From Ceratopteris richardii (taxonomy: Eukaryota > Streptophyta > Polypodiopsida > Polypodiales > Pteridaceae), in the NCBI GenBank assembly GCA_020310875.1, contig CM035408.1, positions 142,674,407 to 142,738,406 on the forward strand: a stretch of 64,000 bases of DNA. The letters are read 5' to 3'. Below, one piece after another: positions 41,674 through 52,198 of the stretch (positions are counted from its first letter, which is position 1; the number at the start of each line of letters is the position of its first letter). The position numbers were made by a program, and so were the translations under genes. The notes under the pieces were generated by a model. It was not told where the DNA came from and searched no databases. It was given only the letters and a program-made list of their open reading frames with translations.

Positions 41674-44600
41674 ATGAACCTTAGATCAGGGCGACATCTA
41701 GTAAGGGATAGACAAAGCCTTAGGTCTTCAGAGGCTAGTGTCAACCACACTGCTAGGTCGTGGGCCCAGCAATTGAGCCACCACTCATACTACCCAAGTT
41801 CTGAGACTAGTGAATCCGAGATGTCTCAAGGTATGGAGAGACCTATAGGAAGTTCAGGAGTGCCATACTTGCACAGGGTAGAAGACCCTTACAAAACGCA
41901 GTTGGAATACCTTAGGACCAACCGATTAGGTGCCAGCATCTATGAGGACGGCCTAGGAAGATCTGTGGTACAGATTAAGAATCCTGATCAATCCATTGGA
42001 CTAGAGCGCCCAGCTGTCAAGTTTGAAAACGGAGCATACTTGGACAAAGAAGGAACCATATACGTAGTCACCAGTCACCCAAATAGGACGGACGAATTTG
42101 GAACTGTGATCCCAGAAGCGGACTTAGGTGACCTAGAGCAAGGAAACATGGGTACAGAACCTAGAACCCCTCGAGGCAAATCTGTTCTCACTAGGATTAT
42201 CACACCAGAGTGGATTCCCCAAGATAATAAGAGCATAGATCTGCTTCTGAACCGAGAAACTGACGAAGCCTTTTGGAGGTATAAATCTGATCGGCCAACT
42301 GATATAGGAACAATCATGATCTATGAGTTTAAGGATCCTGATAGCCCAGACAGAGTGACCTACCTGGATCACGCTTCAGAGAGGATCTTTGTGGTGACAG
42401 AACATGATAGACATGCTTACACTTGGAAGGGTGAATTCGTTTTCCCCCAACCAAGATCGAAAGTATCCTATGGTCACCCTGGAGCGGGAACATCCCAAGC
42501 TCATGGAATTCAAAGAGACAGAAGTAGAGATAGGCCAGAAGTAAGCTTTGCCAACCCAGGGGGCAGAGAAAGAACGAGAATGGAAACAAATAGAGTAGAA
42601 CCTGAGATACTTAGAGCTCACAGGAATCAAAGAAATGTGGATGAGTTCCCTCTACCACGACCTAGAGAGCACACAAGGACTTTGAGACCGACTCAGCTAG
42701 TTAACTCCATGAAGAACTACTTTGATGGCACTGGAGATCCATACGATCATGTGGCTGAGTTTAGGCAAGTCTTGAGAGCTGAACAAGTGGAGGATCTATT
42801 CACGCAGTACAATGCCTTTGGTCTAACCCTTAGGAACACTACCCTGACATGGTTTCAACCACTAAATGAGAGGTAGTTCAGGAGCATAGACCAACTTCTA
42901 GAGGCATTCATTATCGAATTCTCTAGAAGTGGCATAAGACATAACACTTCCTCGCTGATTCACAGCTTCAAGCAAACCCCTCAAGAGACCGTGAGACTTG
43001 CTGGAAGAAGATTTAGGCAATACTTGGAGAGATGCCATGTCCCTGAGCTACCCACACCAGCTAAGCAAGTGGCTTTATTCTTGGATGGATTGCTAAGTAC
43101 CAAATTAAGATCATATGTGTACTTGAAGGACCCTAGGACCATAGAAGAGTGTGTACGCATGTGTATTGACATTGAGGATAACCTAGGGGAGGAGTTAGAG
43201 CTTTCCAAGATATACAAAGATTCAGATAGTGCCTCTAACCTCTCTTCCACGCAATCCACATCAATTGAGGAACTTGCAGAGAAAGTAGCTCAGAAATTAG
43301 GTGTCACTAGCAAACAAATTCCGAGATTTGCCCCAGTTAAGAGGTGCTACACTTGTGGAGGCGACCATATGGCGAACGTCTGTCCCATTATGGCTCAACC
43401 CCAAGTTAATCCTAGTAGCCAATACTGCACCATAGAATGAAGGTACACCAATCACACCGCGCAAGATTGTCCCTACAATAAGCAAACCGTTAGACAGACG
43501 TACCCACAACCATACCCTCAGCAAGGAAGATACCAGAACCAGTACCCACCTCAGCAGTATGTGAGACCTCAACAAACCTACCAACCCTACCAAAACCAAC
43601 TGAGACCCCAGCCAGTGCTAGCACAGCAACCACCTGCTCCTACTAACGTGATCCCTGTAAAATATGCCGCTGCAGAAGAAAACTTGAATAGAGCTATAGT
43701 CCCTGTAACACCATTGCTTTCTGAAAGTGACCCGATTGACCCTAGCTTTGATTCTACACATGTTGATAGCCCCCAGGCCTACTACATGCAGTCTCCTGAG
43801 CATGGTGAGTCTTACTATAGTGAAGAGCCAAATGAACCTAGTTGGGAGTCAGATTACACAAACGTCATGTATGCAAACCCCAACCCTAGACCCCAACCTA
43901 GGCAGGTAAGACCCCCATTCCCTAGAGGACCATGCTACAGATGTCAGGGGGATCACCTCATTCGTGATTGTCCCTTGCCTCCACCTACACAACCCCAGTC
44001 AGTGACGATTCAGAGCTTTTGCCAAGAGTGTGGAAAGGAGCATCTCTTACGAGACTACCCTAAGAATCCTAATAATATGCCGAAAATCACTCCCATTAAT
44101 GTTATTGGGTTAGTGGTAGATTCCACAGGAAGTGTCACTTCCACTGCACTCGTACAGGTAGTCACTAGAGCTCAAGCAGTGCAGCAAAACCAAGGGGTAA
44201 GCCAGGAAAAGAGCCCAGACGCTAGCGATACTGAGAGCCAAAATAAGAAGAGAACAAGAGCTAAGAGAGATAGCCGTGAACGTATGAAAAGGCAATGGGC
44301 AAAGAAGATGAGTGAACTTGAGGAAAGTCTGCGAGAAACCAAGGCCAAAATCATAGAGATCACATTTCAACCGCACTCTCACACATTCCCACCGCTACCA
44401 TCCCCATCACCCTCCGTCCCTCCACCCTCTAATACACCCCACATAACCCACCCACCACCCCAAGCAGGATCAGTATTAGCTGATCCCACTCCTGAAGACA
44501 TAGACATGATGCTTAAAGCATATCAGGCCAGAATCCAAGAAGGGTCAAATGTCACGGATCATGACAAGTGCTACCCTAGAGCTGACCTAGAGATAGAAAG

Positions 44601-47600
44601 AACCAAGCTTTGCGCGAAAATGGTCGCATTGGCTCAGACTATGTTTGAAGCCAGTCGCCTTTTCAATTACTCGGGCTCAGCCAAGACGCAATTACACTTG
44701 GATGGACTTCTAGAGAAGTTAGAGGGCATAATTGCAAGATCTGCCAAGGAAGAAAAAAATCAAGAAAGAGATAAAGCAAGCAAAAACATGACCCATCCCC
44801 CATCGAAAGCTTATGTGCCCAACTCCACTGAACCAGACAACCCCCCCTCCCTAGAAAGGATAGAGAATCTAATTGCACAATCACAAAAGGAACCCGTCCC
44901 TCAACACCATGACAAGGCTAGTGAAAGAGCAGGTCTTCCTACCCAGAAAGCCTACGTGCCTAACTCTACGGAGCTAGACACCTCTTCTTCTATGAATCAA
45001 TACACACCAGAATTCTTGCGAGAGATTCAAGAAGAGAAATGGGCTAAAGAGAGTGAAGTTCCTCCTCCCATTGAACTTGTGGATGACACACACGATCAAT
45101 TCCCACAAGACCTTCCTTCCATTTATGGAGAGCAGGAGAAAGCCCAATCTCAAGAAAGATTAGACTTTGAGTCTAATTCTTTACAAGAACTACCCCATTT
45201 CACAGGCCCATGGGAAGCAAAGTCCACCTATATGAGAGCACCTACAGTCATGGTAAGAAACGAAGATTCAGTCATACCTAGGAACACAGAGATAGTGAAG
45301 AACACCAAAGTGCAGTGCAATCTCACTTTGGAAGAGCTGCTTAAGGTTAGACCAGAAGTGTGGAAACATGTAGCCAATCAAGTGCCCGAGATAGCAAAAC
45401 CTCGTTCCCAGGTAGGATCACCTAGGACAGTGCCAGAGATACCCTTGGATAAGATAGGAGATATGTGTGAAGGTGAAGAAGGGAACACCTATCTTCCCAT
45501 TACCTACCAGGAGTACACCACCAAGGCAATTTTGGACTCAGGTGCAGGAGTTGCAATTGCCACCACTTCCCTATGGAAGCGTTGGGGCAAGCCAGCACTC
45601 AGGCCGACGAGAATGAAATTGCAAATGGCCGATGGTCACATAGAGCGACCCTTAGGGCTGTTAGAAGGAATAACTCTCACCACATGTGGTGTTGAGTTCG
45701 AACACACATTTGCTATATGTGATTTTAGCAAGAACCATGCCTATGAGATGATTTTGGGAAGACCTTTTATGCAACAGTTGCAAGTGGTACAGGATTGGGG
45801 AACCAATTCTTTGTACCTGCAGCACTTAGGTGTTACGACCAAAGTCAATCTTAAGGATTACTCTCATAGAGACGTACCACCTATTCAATGGAATCCCATC
45901 CATAGAGCCAAAGATGAGACTGAGTCTGTGCATTCCATAGGATCCGGATCCTCGTGGATGCATGAAGACACCCACTTATGGATGTGCAAAGTGGCAGTAG
46001 AAGAAGAGAAAAGAGAAAAAGCCAGAGAAATAGGTGCAAACGAAACACATAGACCCATTCAAGACCCAGCCTATGCACCTGTAGTATTTCCTGATGAAGA
46101 ATTTGAACCCCATGGTTGGGCAGAAATCTTAGCAACAATGGATGTAGCCATCAATGAAGAACAATGGACACCCCACTGTGACGAGGATGGCTATGACATT
46201 TCAGCTTTCTCCATAGAGCCAATCATGGGAGAGGCAGTGCTAGAAGAGTGTGAGCCTAGCCCTGATGCATTCAAGGATGCAAGTGACTCCGATCTAGAGT
46301 CAATCATCATGGACCCACCTTTTGCATCAGATGAAGAATACTTCTATGAAGTAGAATTTCAGCCCCAGAGGCACGGAGAGCTTACGAATGATGTAAGGCT
46401 ATCAACACATGTGACCCCAAAGGAAGAAGGAAAGAAAAGGAAGAAGAAAGAAGTCACACAAGCAGAGGAAGAATCTTTGTTTGAGGTCCCGGAAAATTTC
46501 AAGAAGTATGAGATAGATGACAGGAGAGTCATGATCAGAATGCCTAAACGAGAGGCGCAATCAGGCGAGGCCTATGACAACAAAGAAACCACCAAGAAAA
46601 TAGTGGTAGCTGTGGAAGAAGGAGAAGAAAGATGCACATACATAGGCCATGACCTGACAGAAGAGGAAGAACAAGAGCTAATAGCCTTGCTAAGAGAATA
46701 CAGAGATGTATTCGCTTGGAGTTATAAGGACTTGAAAGGGGTAGACCCTGATATATGTTCACATACAATCCCCATGACCTCAGACGCCAGACCCTCGAAA
46801 CAGAAGCCCTACACATACAACGATAACTATGCTGCTAAGATCAAAGAGGAGATAGATCAACTGGTTGAAGCTGGATTCATCTATGAAATTGAGCACACTG
46901 AGTGGGTATTCCCCATTGTAGTGGTGCCCAAGAAAAATGGAAAGCTACGTGTGTGTATTAACCTTAAAAAAGTTAATGCCACCACGATTAGAGACAGTTA
47001 TCCGCTTCCTATCACTGAGCATCTATTAGAAAGGGTAGCAGGCAAGGAAGTGTACAGCTTCCTAGATGGGTTTTCGGGCTACAATCAAGTAGCCATTGCT
47101 CCAGAGGATCAACATAAGACGGCTTTTGCCACGGAGTGGGGCATATTTGCCTTTCGGGTAATGCCATTCGGGCTTACCAATGCACCGGCTACCTTTCAAA
47201 GATTAATGTGTCACGTGTTTAAAGAGTTCTTGAGGAAGAATTTGGAAGTCTATGTTGATGATCTTTGCGCTCATTCCAACATTAGACAGACCCGTATACC
47301 CGAACTCAGACAGATCTTTGATAAATGTAGAGAATATCAAGTCTGCCTGAACCCAGAAAAGTGTGTTTTCATGGTCAGGCAAGGAAAAATTCTAGGGCAC
47401 ATAGTGTCTAAGAACGGCATATCCACTGACGAAGAGAAAGTGAGAGCCATCGCAGAACTACCTAGGCCAAAGAACGTCAAGGAAGTACAGGCTTTCATGG
47501 GACATTGTGGTTACTACCGTCGGTTCATCCACATGTATGCTGTCATCGCAAAGCCCATGTACGGACTTCTCACTAACTTTGAGTGGACTGATGAATGTGA

Positions 47601-49839
47601 GAATTCCTTCCAGGAGCTTAAACGAAGACTATGTTCAGCACCAATCTTGACCACACCAGATTGGAACAAGCCATTGCATGTTCATGTGGATGCATCCAAT
47701 TACACTATTGGATGTGTACTCGCACAACCTACTGGTGAAGGTAATATGGATCTCCCAATTGCTTATGCCAGTAGACAATTGAATGCAGCTGAACGAAATT
47801 ACACCACTACTGAGAGAGAAGGCTTAGGCATGGTATATGCAGTTAAGAAATTTAGACACTATTTGCTTGCAAATAAGTTTAAAATTTTTACTGATCATCA
47901 GGCATTGCTATACCTCATAAACAAGCCATGCAATACAGGAAGATTAGTAAGATGGTTTCTCTTGCTAATGGAATATGATTTTGAGGTTGTGGTAAGGAAA
48001 GGGAAGACTCATTTGAGAGCAGATCACCTTTCTAGGCTCACATCGGGAGAAGCCCCACAAGGAGTGTCAGATGACCTTCGTGATGCTTACTTGTTTAATT
48101 TGGAAGTGGTGCCGCAGTGGGCTAAGCCATTGGTACTAGTGTTGACATATGGACCTAACCACCCAGTAATAAACACACAGGATAGAGAGGTAGTAAAAGC
48201 CCAAAAGTATCACATCATGGCAGGAAGTATGTACAAGCACACAGATCAAGGGATCTTGGCTTGTTGTGTGGAAGAGGATGAGTACGCTAAATGGTTGCAA
48301 TTAGCACATGTAGGTGCATTAGAGCAACACTACTCAAAGCAACGAACCTTACAGACACTAAGGAGACTCGGAGTGCATTGGCCGACTATGGAGGCTGATG
48401 TCCAAAAGTTGTGCAAGGAATGCCCAATCTGCTGCACTAAACCACCTGTGGAACATGCCACTCTTTATCAAGTGTCCATAGTGCCAGATTGGAGTGAACC
48501 TCTAGTATCCTTCTTAAGGACGAGAACATTCCCTCCAGACATGACTCTGGTTAGGCAAAGGAGTTTAGAACAAGAAGCCCAGGATTATTCACTCATTGGT
48601 GACAATCTATACAAGCGTGGTAAAGATGGTTACCTGAGACTATGTGTCCATGAGAGTGAATATATCAAAATCTTGGATACTGCTCACCAAGGTGTAGCAG
48701 GGGGACACTTTGGACCAGATCGGGTAATCAAGGCAATACTATTTGCAGGCTTTTGGTGGCCAACCCTTCACATGGATGCACATACCTATGTGAAACGGTG
48801 TGATGTTTGTCAGAGAACTCAGTACCCTATACGCAAGGATGAGATGCCACTGAAGCCTATGATGGGCGGACGTGCATTCTCTAAATGGGGAATAGACTTT
48901 GTTGGTCCTATTAATCCCCCAGCTAAGGGTTCACATGCTGAATATATCATCGTGGCCACAGACTATCTAACCAAGTGGGTAGAAGCGAAAGCTACTACAA
49001 AAAATGATGCTCAAACAACAGCAAAGTTCTTATTTGAAAATGTATTCACGAGGTACGGATTGCCAATAGAGCTAGTTAGTGATAGAGGCACTCACTTCTT
49101 GAATGAAGTTATTGAAAATCTGCTCCAAGAATTCTTGATAGTGCATAAGAAGTCTGCCCCCTATCACCCTCAAGCCAATGGGCAAGCCGAAAGCACCAAT
49201 AAGATCCTATGCAATGTATTGACAAAATTAGTGAACAATAAACGCTCTGATTGGGACAAACAATTACACCATACTGTTTGGGCATACCGAGTCGCCTACA
49301 AAACGGTACTCCAAGCCACCCCCTTTCAGATGGTATTTGGCCAAAACGCCGTGCTACCTTTGGACTTCTTAATACCTACATTGAAAGTAGCACAAGAGCA
49401 CGAATGGACGGGTCATGAACTCTCCTCTAGACTTTTTGACCTTGAACGATTAGGAGAAACAAGACTGAGAGCAGCTGCAGGGATATATGCAGCTAAGAAG
49501 AGACAGAAGGCATACTTTGATGCCCATGTGAAGGATAAGGGCTTGAAAGCAGGAGATCTAGTTTTAGTCTACACATTGAAACAACACGCAAGGAAGCTAG
49601 AAAAGAGAGGCTACGGACCTATGCTCATCAATAGGATCTCCACGAGTGGAGCAGTACAACTAGCCACTTTAGAGGGTGATGTTCTCCCAAACTATATTAG
49701 CGGATGCAGAGTCAAGTTGTATCAGGAACCCCTCACGGAGGAAATGCCAAGTCGACTCAATACTGCTAAGCAACGTAAAGAGGAGGAAAAACGAATTCGA
49801 GAAGAAGCACAGGCAGAGGCCTTAGAGCGCATCAGATGA
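41674..49839 (+). pseudogene. gag-pol: Gypsy-B Gag-Pol polyprotein with two in-frame stops
   Basis: About 2,720 codons in one frame, broken by TAG (42874-42876, inside the capsid-like region) and TGA (43438-43440, between knuckles). Approximate order: N-terminal region 1-280; Gag (MKNYFDGTGDPYDHVAEF); CCHC near residue 557 and again near 43930; a third with the last Cys changed (HLLRDYP); protease DSG codons 45535-45543; RT with YVDD at 47251-47262; RNase H from HVHVDASNYTIGCVLAQ; H2C2 module one 48298-48432; module two 48679-48813; integrase core with GIDFVGP, SDRGTHF and NGQAEST; end TGA 49837-49839. Apart from the two stops the frame is remarkably preserved, fitting a young copy. Readthrough of TAG/TGA is possible but mutation is simpler. 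Confidence 0.92.
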
Positions 49840-50580
49840 ATGAAGTTGAGGAGACAAGGGAGGGATCAGCCTATGATTGACACTCAAGAGTCTCCAGGCT
49901 ATCACATGGCCATGTGTGAGGCTTCAGGTGAACGTACCCATAAGATAGTGGATCGACGACCTTTTGTGACCCTAGAAATAGGACAAAGAGACAGCACAAC
50001 AAGCGTGAGAGCTTTAATTGATTCAGGAGCCGCCACAAGTGCAGTTCGGCTTTCTTATTGCCAGCAGCTGCAATTGGAGGTAAAACCCCTAGAAGCATAT
50101 TTGATAGGATTAGGAGGTGTTGAAACCCCTTGCATGGATAGTGAAGATTTTCCTGACAATGCCGATCCAGGATCATCATTCCAAGGAGAACATCCACAGG
50201 GCGAGACAAGCAGGGTACATTTGGGAGAAGAGGCACCACATACTCATGGTCCTAGCACACAAAATCAGGAAGAAGAACGGGGGAATGAACCAGAGGAGAG
50301 TGAAGAGGAGGCCCTTGCTTACACAGCACAACTCAAGCGGCTATACAAGACAATCAAGCAGGTACAGAGAAGACATAAGATGGCAGAAGAGGCGAACAGA
50401 GCCCTAGTGAACCAAATGCTGCAGGCCGAGAATATAGACCCACATTTTGTTGAATCATTGAATCTGTTGGCGGACACATCTGGGATCGGGGAAGCATTGA
50501 GGACAATGGTCTATCAGGAGAACCCTACCTATGATCAACGAAGGATTGATACACGGCCACGACGAGGAAAAATGATTTAA
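49840..50580 (+). CDS. Gypsy-B truncated second protease (PR2) fused to acidic/coiled region
   Basis: 246 codons starting at an ATG that directly abuts the gag-pol TGA, in the same frame. Residues about 35-100 match the Gypsy-C PR2: IVDRRPFVTLEIG, ALIDSGAATSAVRLSYC (DSG codons 50020-50028) and AYLIGLGGVETPC. After that Cys the sequence diverges into an acidic stretch (EEERGNEPEESEEE), a helical segment and a basic end. The C-terminal half of the retropepsin fold, including the LGQDW motif seen in Gypsy-C, is absent, so it is unlikely to be an active protease by itself. It may keep a structural or regulatory role or be a relic. Confidence 0.8.
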   Translation: MKLRRQGRDQPMIDTQESPGYHMAMCEASGERTHKIVDRRPFVTLEIGQRDSTTSVRALIDSGAATSAVRLSYCQQLQLEVKPLEAYLIGLGGVETPCMDSEDFPDNADPGSSFQGEHPQGETSRVHLGEEAPHTHGPSTQNQEEERGNEPEESEEEALAYTAQLKRLYKTIKQVQRRHKMAEEANRALVNQMLQAENIDPHFVESLNLLADTSGIGEALRTMVYQENPTYDQRRIDTRPRRGKMI

Positions 50581-50826
50581 ATGGAAGTCTCTACGGCCTT
50601 GCCTTCCACAATTTTAGAGGATGTTCACATGACGAGCCCAAGTCCCACTGACGAACAAGATGTAATTACACAGGTACCATCTCCATCGTCACCTTCCATT
50701 CAACCCTCAGAACCCTTCTCCACCAGTCTTTCTGAACAACCGATATCCACCCATCATGAAACCATTGTACACACCCATTCAACCCTCCCCCTTACCCACA
50801 TCCATCACTTCTGCCCAAATTTGTGA
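50581..50826 (+). CDS. Gypsy-B short Pro/Ser/Thr-rich frame
   Basis: 81 codons. The ATG directly follows the TAA of the preceding frame, in the same frame. It is low-complexity, rich in Ser, Pro and Thr, with no recognised motif. Its end overlaps the start of the next frame (50756) by 71 nt in another register, and both have the same composition. It is probably the true N-terminus of the next protein separated by a frameshift, or an alternative initiation product. Confidence 0.5.
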   Translation: MEVSTALPSTILEDVHMTSPSPTDEQDVITQVPSPSSPSIQPSEPFSTSLSEQPISTHHETIVHTHSTLPLTHIHHFCPNL

Positions 50827-52198
50827 ATCTCACACAGGACATCCTGCCACCGATCAAACCATAATAGGTTACCCTTCCTATCTCCCCGCCCATGGACAAC
50901 CACTTGCCACTAGCCAGACCTTATCCCATCCTTTTCCATTCACCCACACATTTCCCCTCTCCCAAACCCTATCCACCACTTCCCTTGTAAGTGCCTCAGG
51001 CTCAACCCAAGTCACACAACCGTCATTCTGGACAAACCTTGTAAATATACTCCAACAGGTGGAGAATTATAATAAAAAGTCCCTTCCCCAACCCCACTCC
51101 CCCGCATTCACTGCCACCACTAACACACCACCTACCGTTCCCGTATTCACAATTCACACTTCACACACTATCACATCCGAACCCATGGATATTTCACCAT
51201 CCACAGGAGCACCCACCGCCACGTCTGTTCCACCATCATCACATCTCACTTCACTCATAGGCACATCATCCACTTTTCCCTTCCCCATTTCCCGACCCTT
51301 TGCATGTTCCACCTCTACCCATGCATCCACATCATTTAGTAATGCACTAGACACCATGGTTGAAGCGGCCACTCAGCTTAAGCAAGAGTATAAGCTATTA
51401 GAAGAAAATAACACAGAGCTGTGCAATCTCTCGGCTCAACTCCAGGCACGAGTCGATGCCTTGGAACTAGGTAATACAACACTACAACACCAGGTGACTG
51501 ACCTCCAACAATCGAAGATAGAACTCGAAGCTAAGTATGCAGAGACAAGCAAAGCTATGGAGGAACAACTCAAAGAACAAATGGGCCGCAATGCGAGACT
51601 TCAACGCAACATGGCTCTACTACGTCGCCATCTAGCAGCGGCTCAAGAAGAGAACAGAAGGCTACAACAACAAAACCAGGAGAACCTAGAAGCGGCCATG
51701 GAAAACACCCCGGGAGCACCCATCGACCCTGCTAAATTCCAAGCCATCCCCTCAGAAAACATACAACAAATATTGGAAACCTATGCCAGTCTCTTAGAAG
51801 CACATGATCAGCTTGCTGACCAAGTCAAAGACCTACAAAAATCCCAAGTGCCTGCACCACACCAACGAGAACCTAAAGAGATGGCCAACGCTGCAACCTC
51901 ACCAGAGCCGGAATTATCAGTGACCAATGAAGTACTAGAGCTACGTCAGCAGGTGGCCGAGTTAAAAATTAAATTATTACAATATGAACGACCCCCCTCC
52001 CCACCTGATCAGCCAAGTGAAGAGGAGACCATTGCCATTCTGGTGGAAGAAACATTCGAAGATAATTATGAGCCACAACCTCTTCCAGGTGGCAGGATCA
52101 CTGAAGAGGGACAAGATACATATGAGGAACCCCCGTCAGCATGGATGAAGCAGGTAGAGGAGATGGGCCACACTCACGAAGAGCGGGTTGCAACCTAG
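50756..52198 (+). CDS. Gypsy-B 3' ORF-a: P/S/T-rich and coiled-coil protein
   Basis: 480 codons. Residues about 1-200 are rich in Pro, Ser, Thr and His. About 203-320 is a strong coiled coil (heptads such as LEENNTELCNLSAQLQARV and LQHQVTDLQQSKIELEAKY), with further helical segments near 345-370 and 395-415, then an acidic Pro-containing end. No signal peptide or transmembrane segment is evident, so it is not Env-like. It lies after integrase, where Gypsy-C has only untranslated DNA. It ends at TAG 52196-52198 and the next frame continues without a gap. Possible roles include particle assembly or nuclear targeting, both speculative. Confidence 0.65.
   Translation: MKPLYTPIQPSPLPTSITSAQICESHTGHPATDQTIIGYPSYLPAHGQPLATSQTLSHPFPFTHTFPLSQTLSTTSLVSASGSTQVTQPSFWTNLVNILQQVENYNKKSLPQPHSPAFTATTNTPPTVPVFTIHTSHTITSEPMDISPSTGAPTATSVPPSSHLTSLIGTSSTFPFPISRPFACSTSTHASTSFSNALDTMVEAATQLKQEYKLLEENNTELCNLSAQLQARVDALELGNTTLQHQVTDLQQSKIELEAKYAETSKAMEEQLKEQMGRNARLQRNMALLRRHLAAAQEENRRLQQQNQENLEAAMENTPGAPIDPAKFQAIPSENIQQILETYASLLEAHDQLADQVKDLQKSQVPAPHQREPKEMANAATSPEPELSVTNEVLELRQQVAELKIKLLQYERPPSPPDQPSEEETIAILVEETFEDNYEPQPLPGGRITEEGQDTYEEPPSAWMKQVEEMGHTHEERVAT

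Noticed and set aside
42874..43440. Programmed stop-codon readthrough as the explanation of the two stops inside Gypsy-B gag
   Set aside because: The stops fall in the middle of capsid-like and nucleocapsid sequence, where Gypsy-C and D have none at the same sites. Mutation is the simpler explanation.
48000..48430. A second RNase H (aRNH) between RNase H and integrase, as in Tat/Ogre elements
   Set aside because: The extra segment carries the H..H..CxxC and WPT signature of the integrase zinc module and no RNase H acidic motifs.
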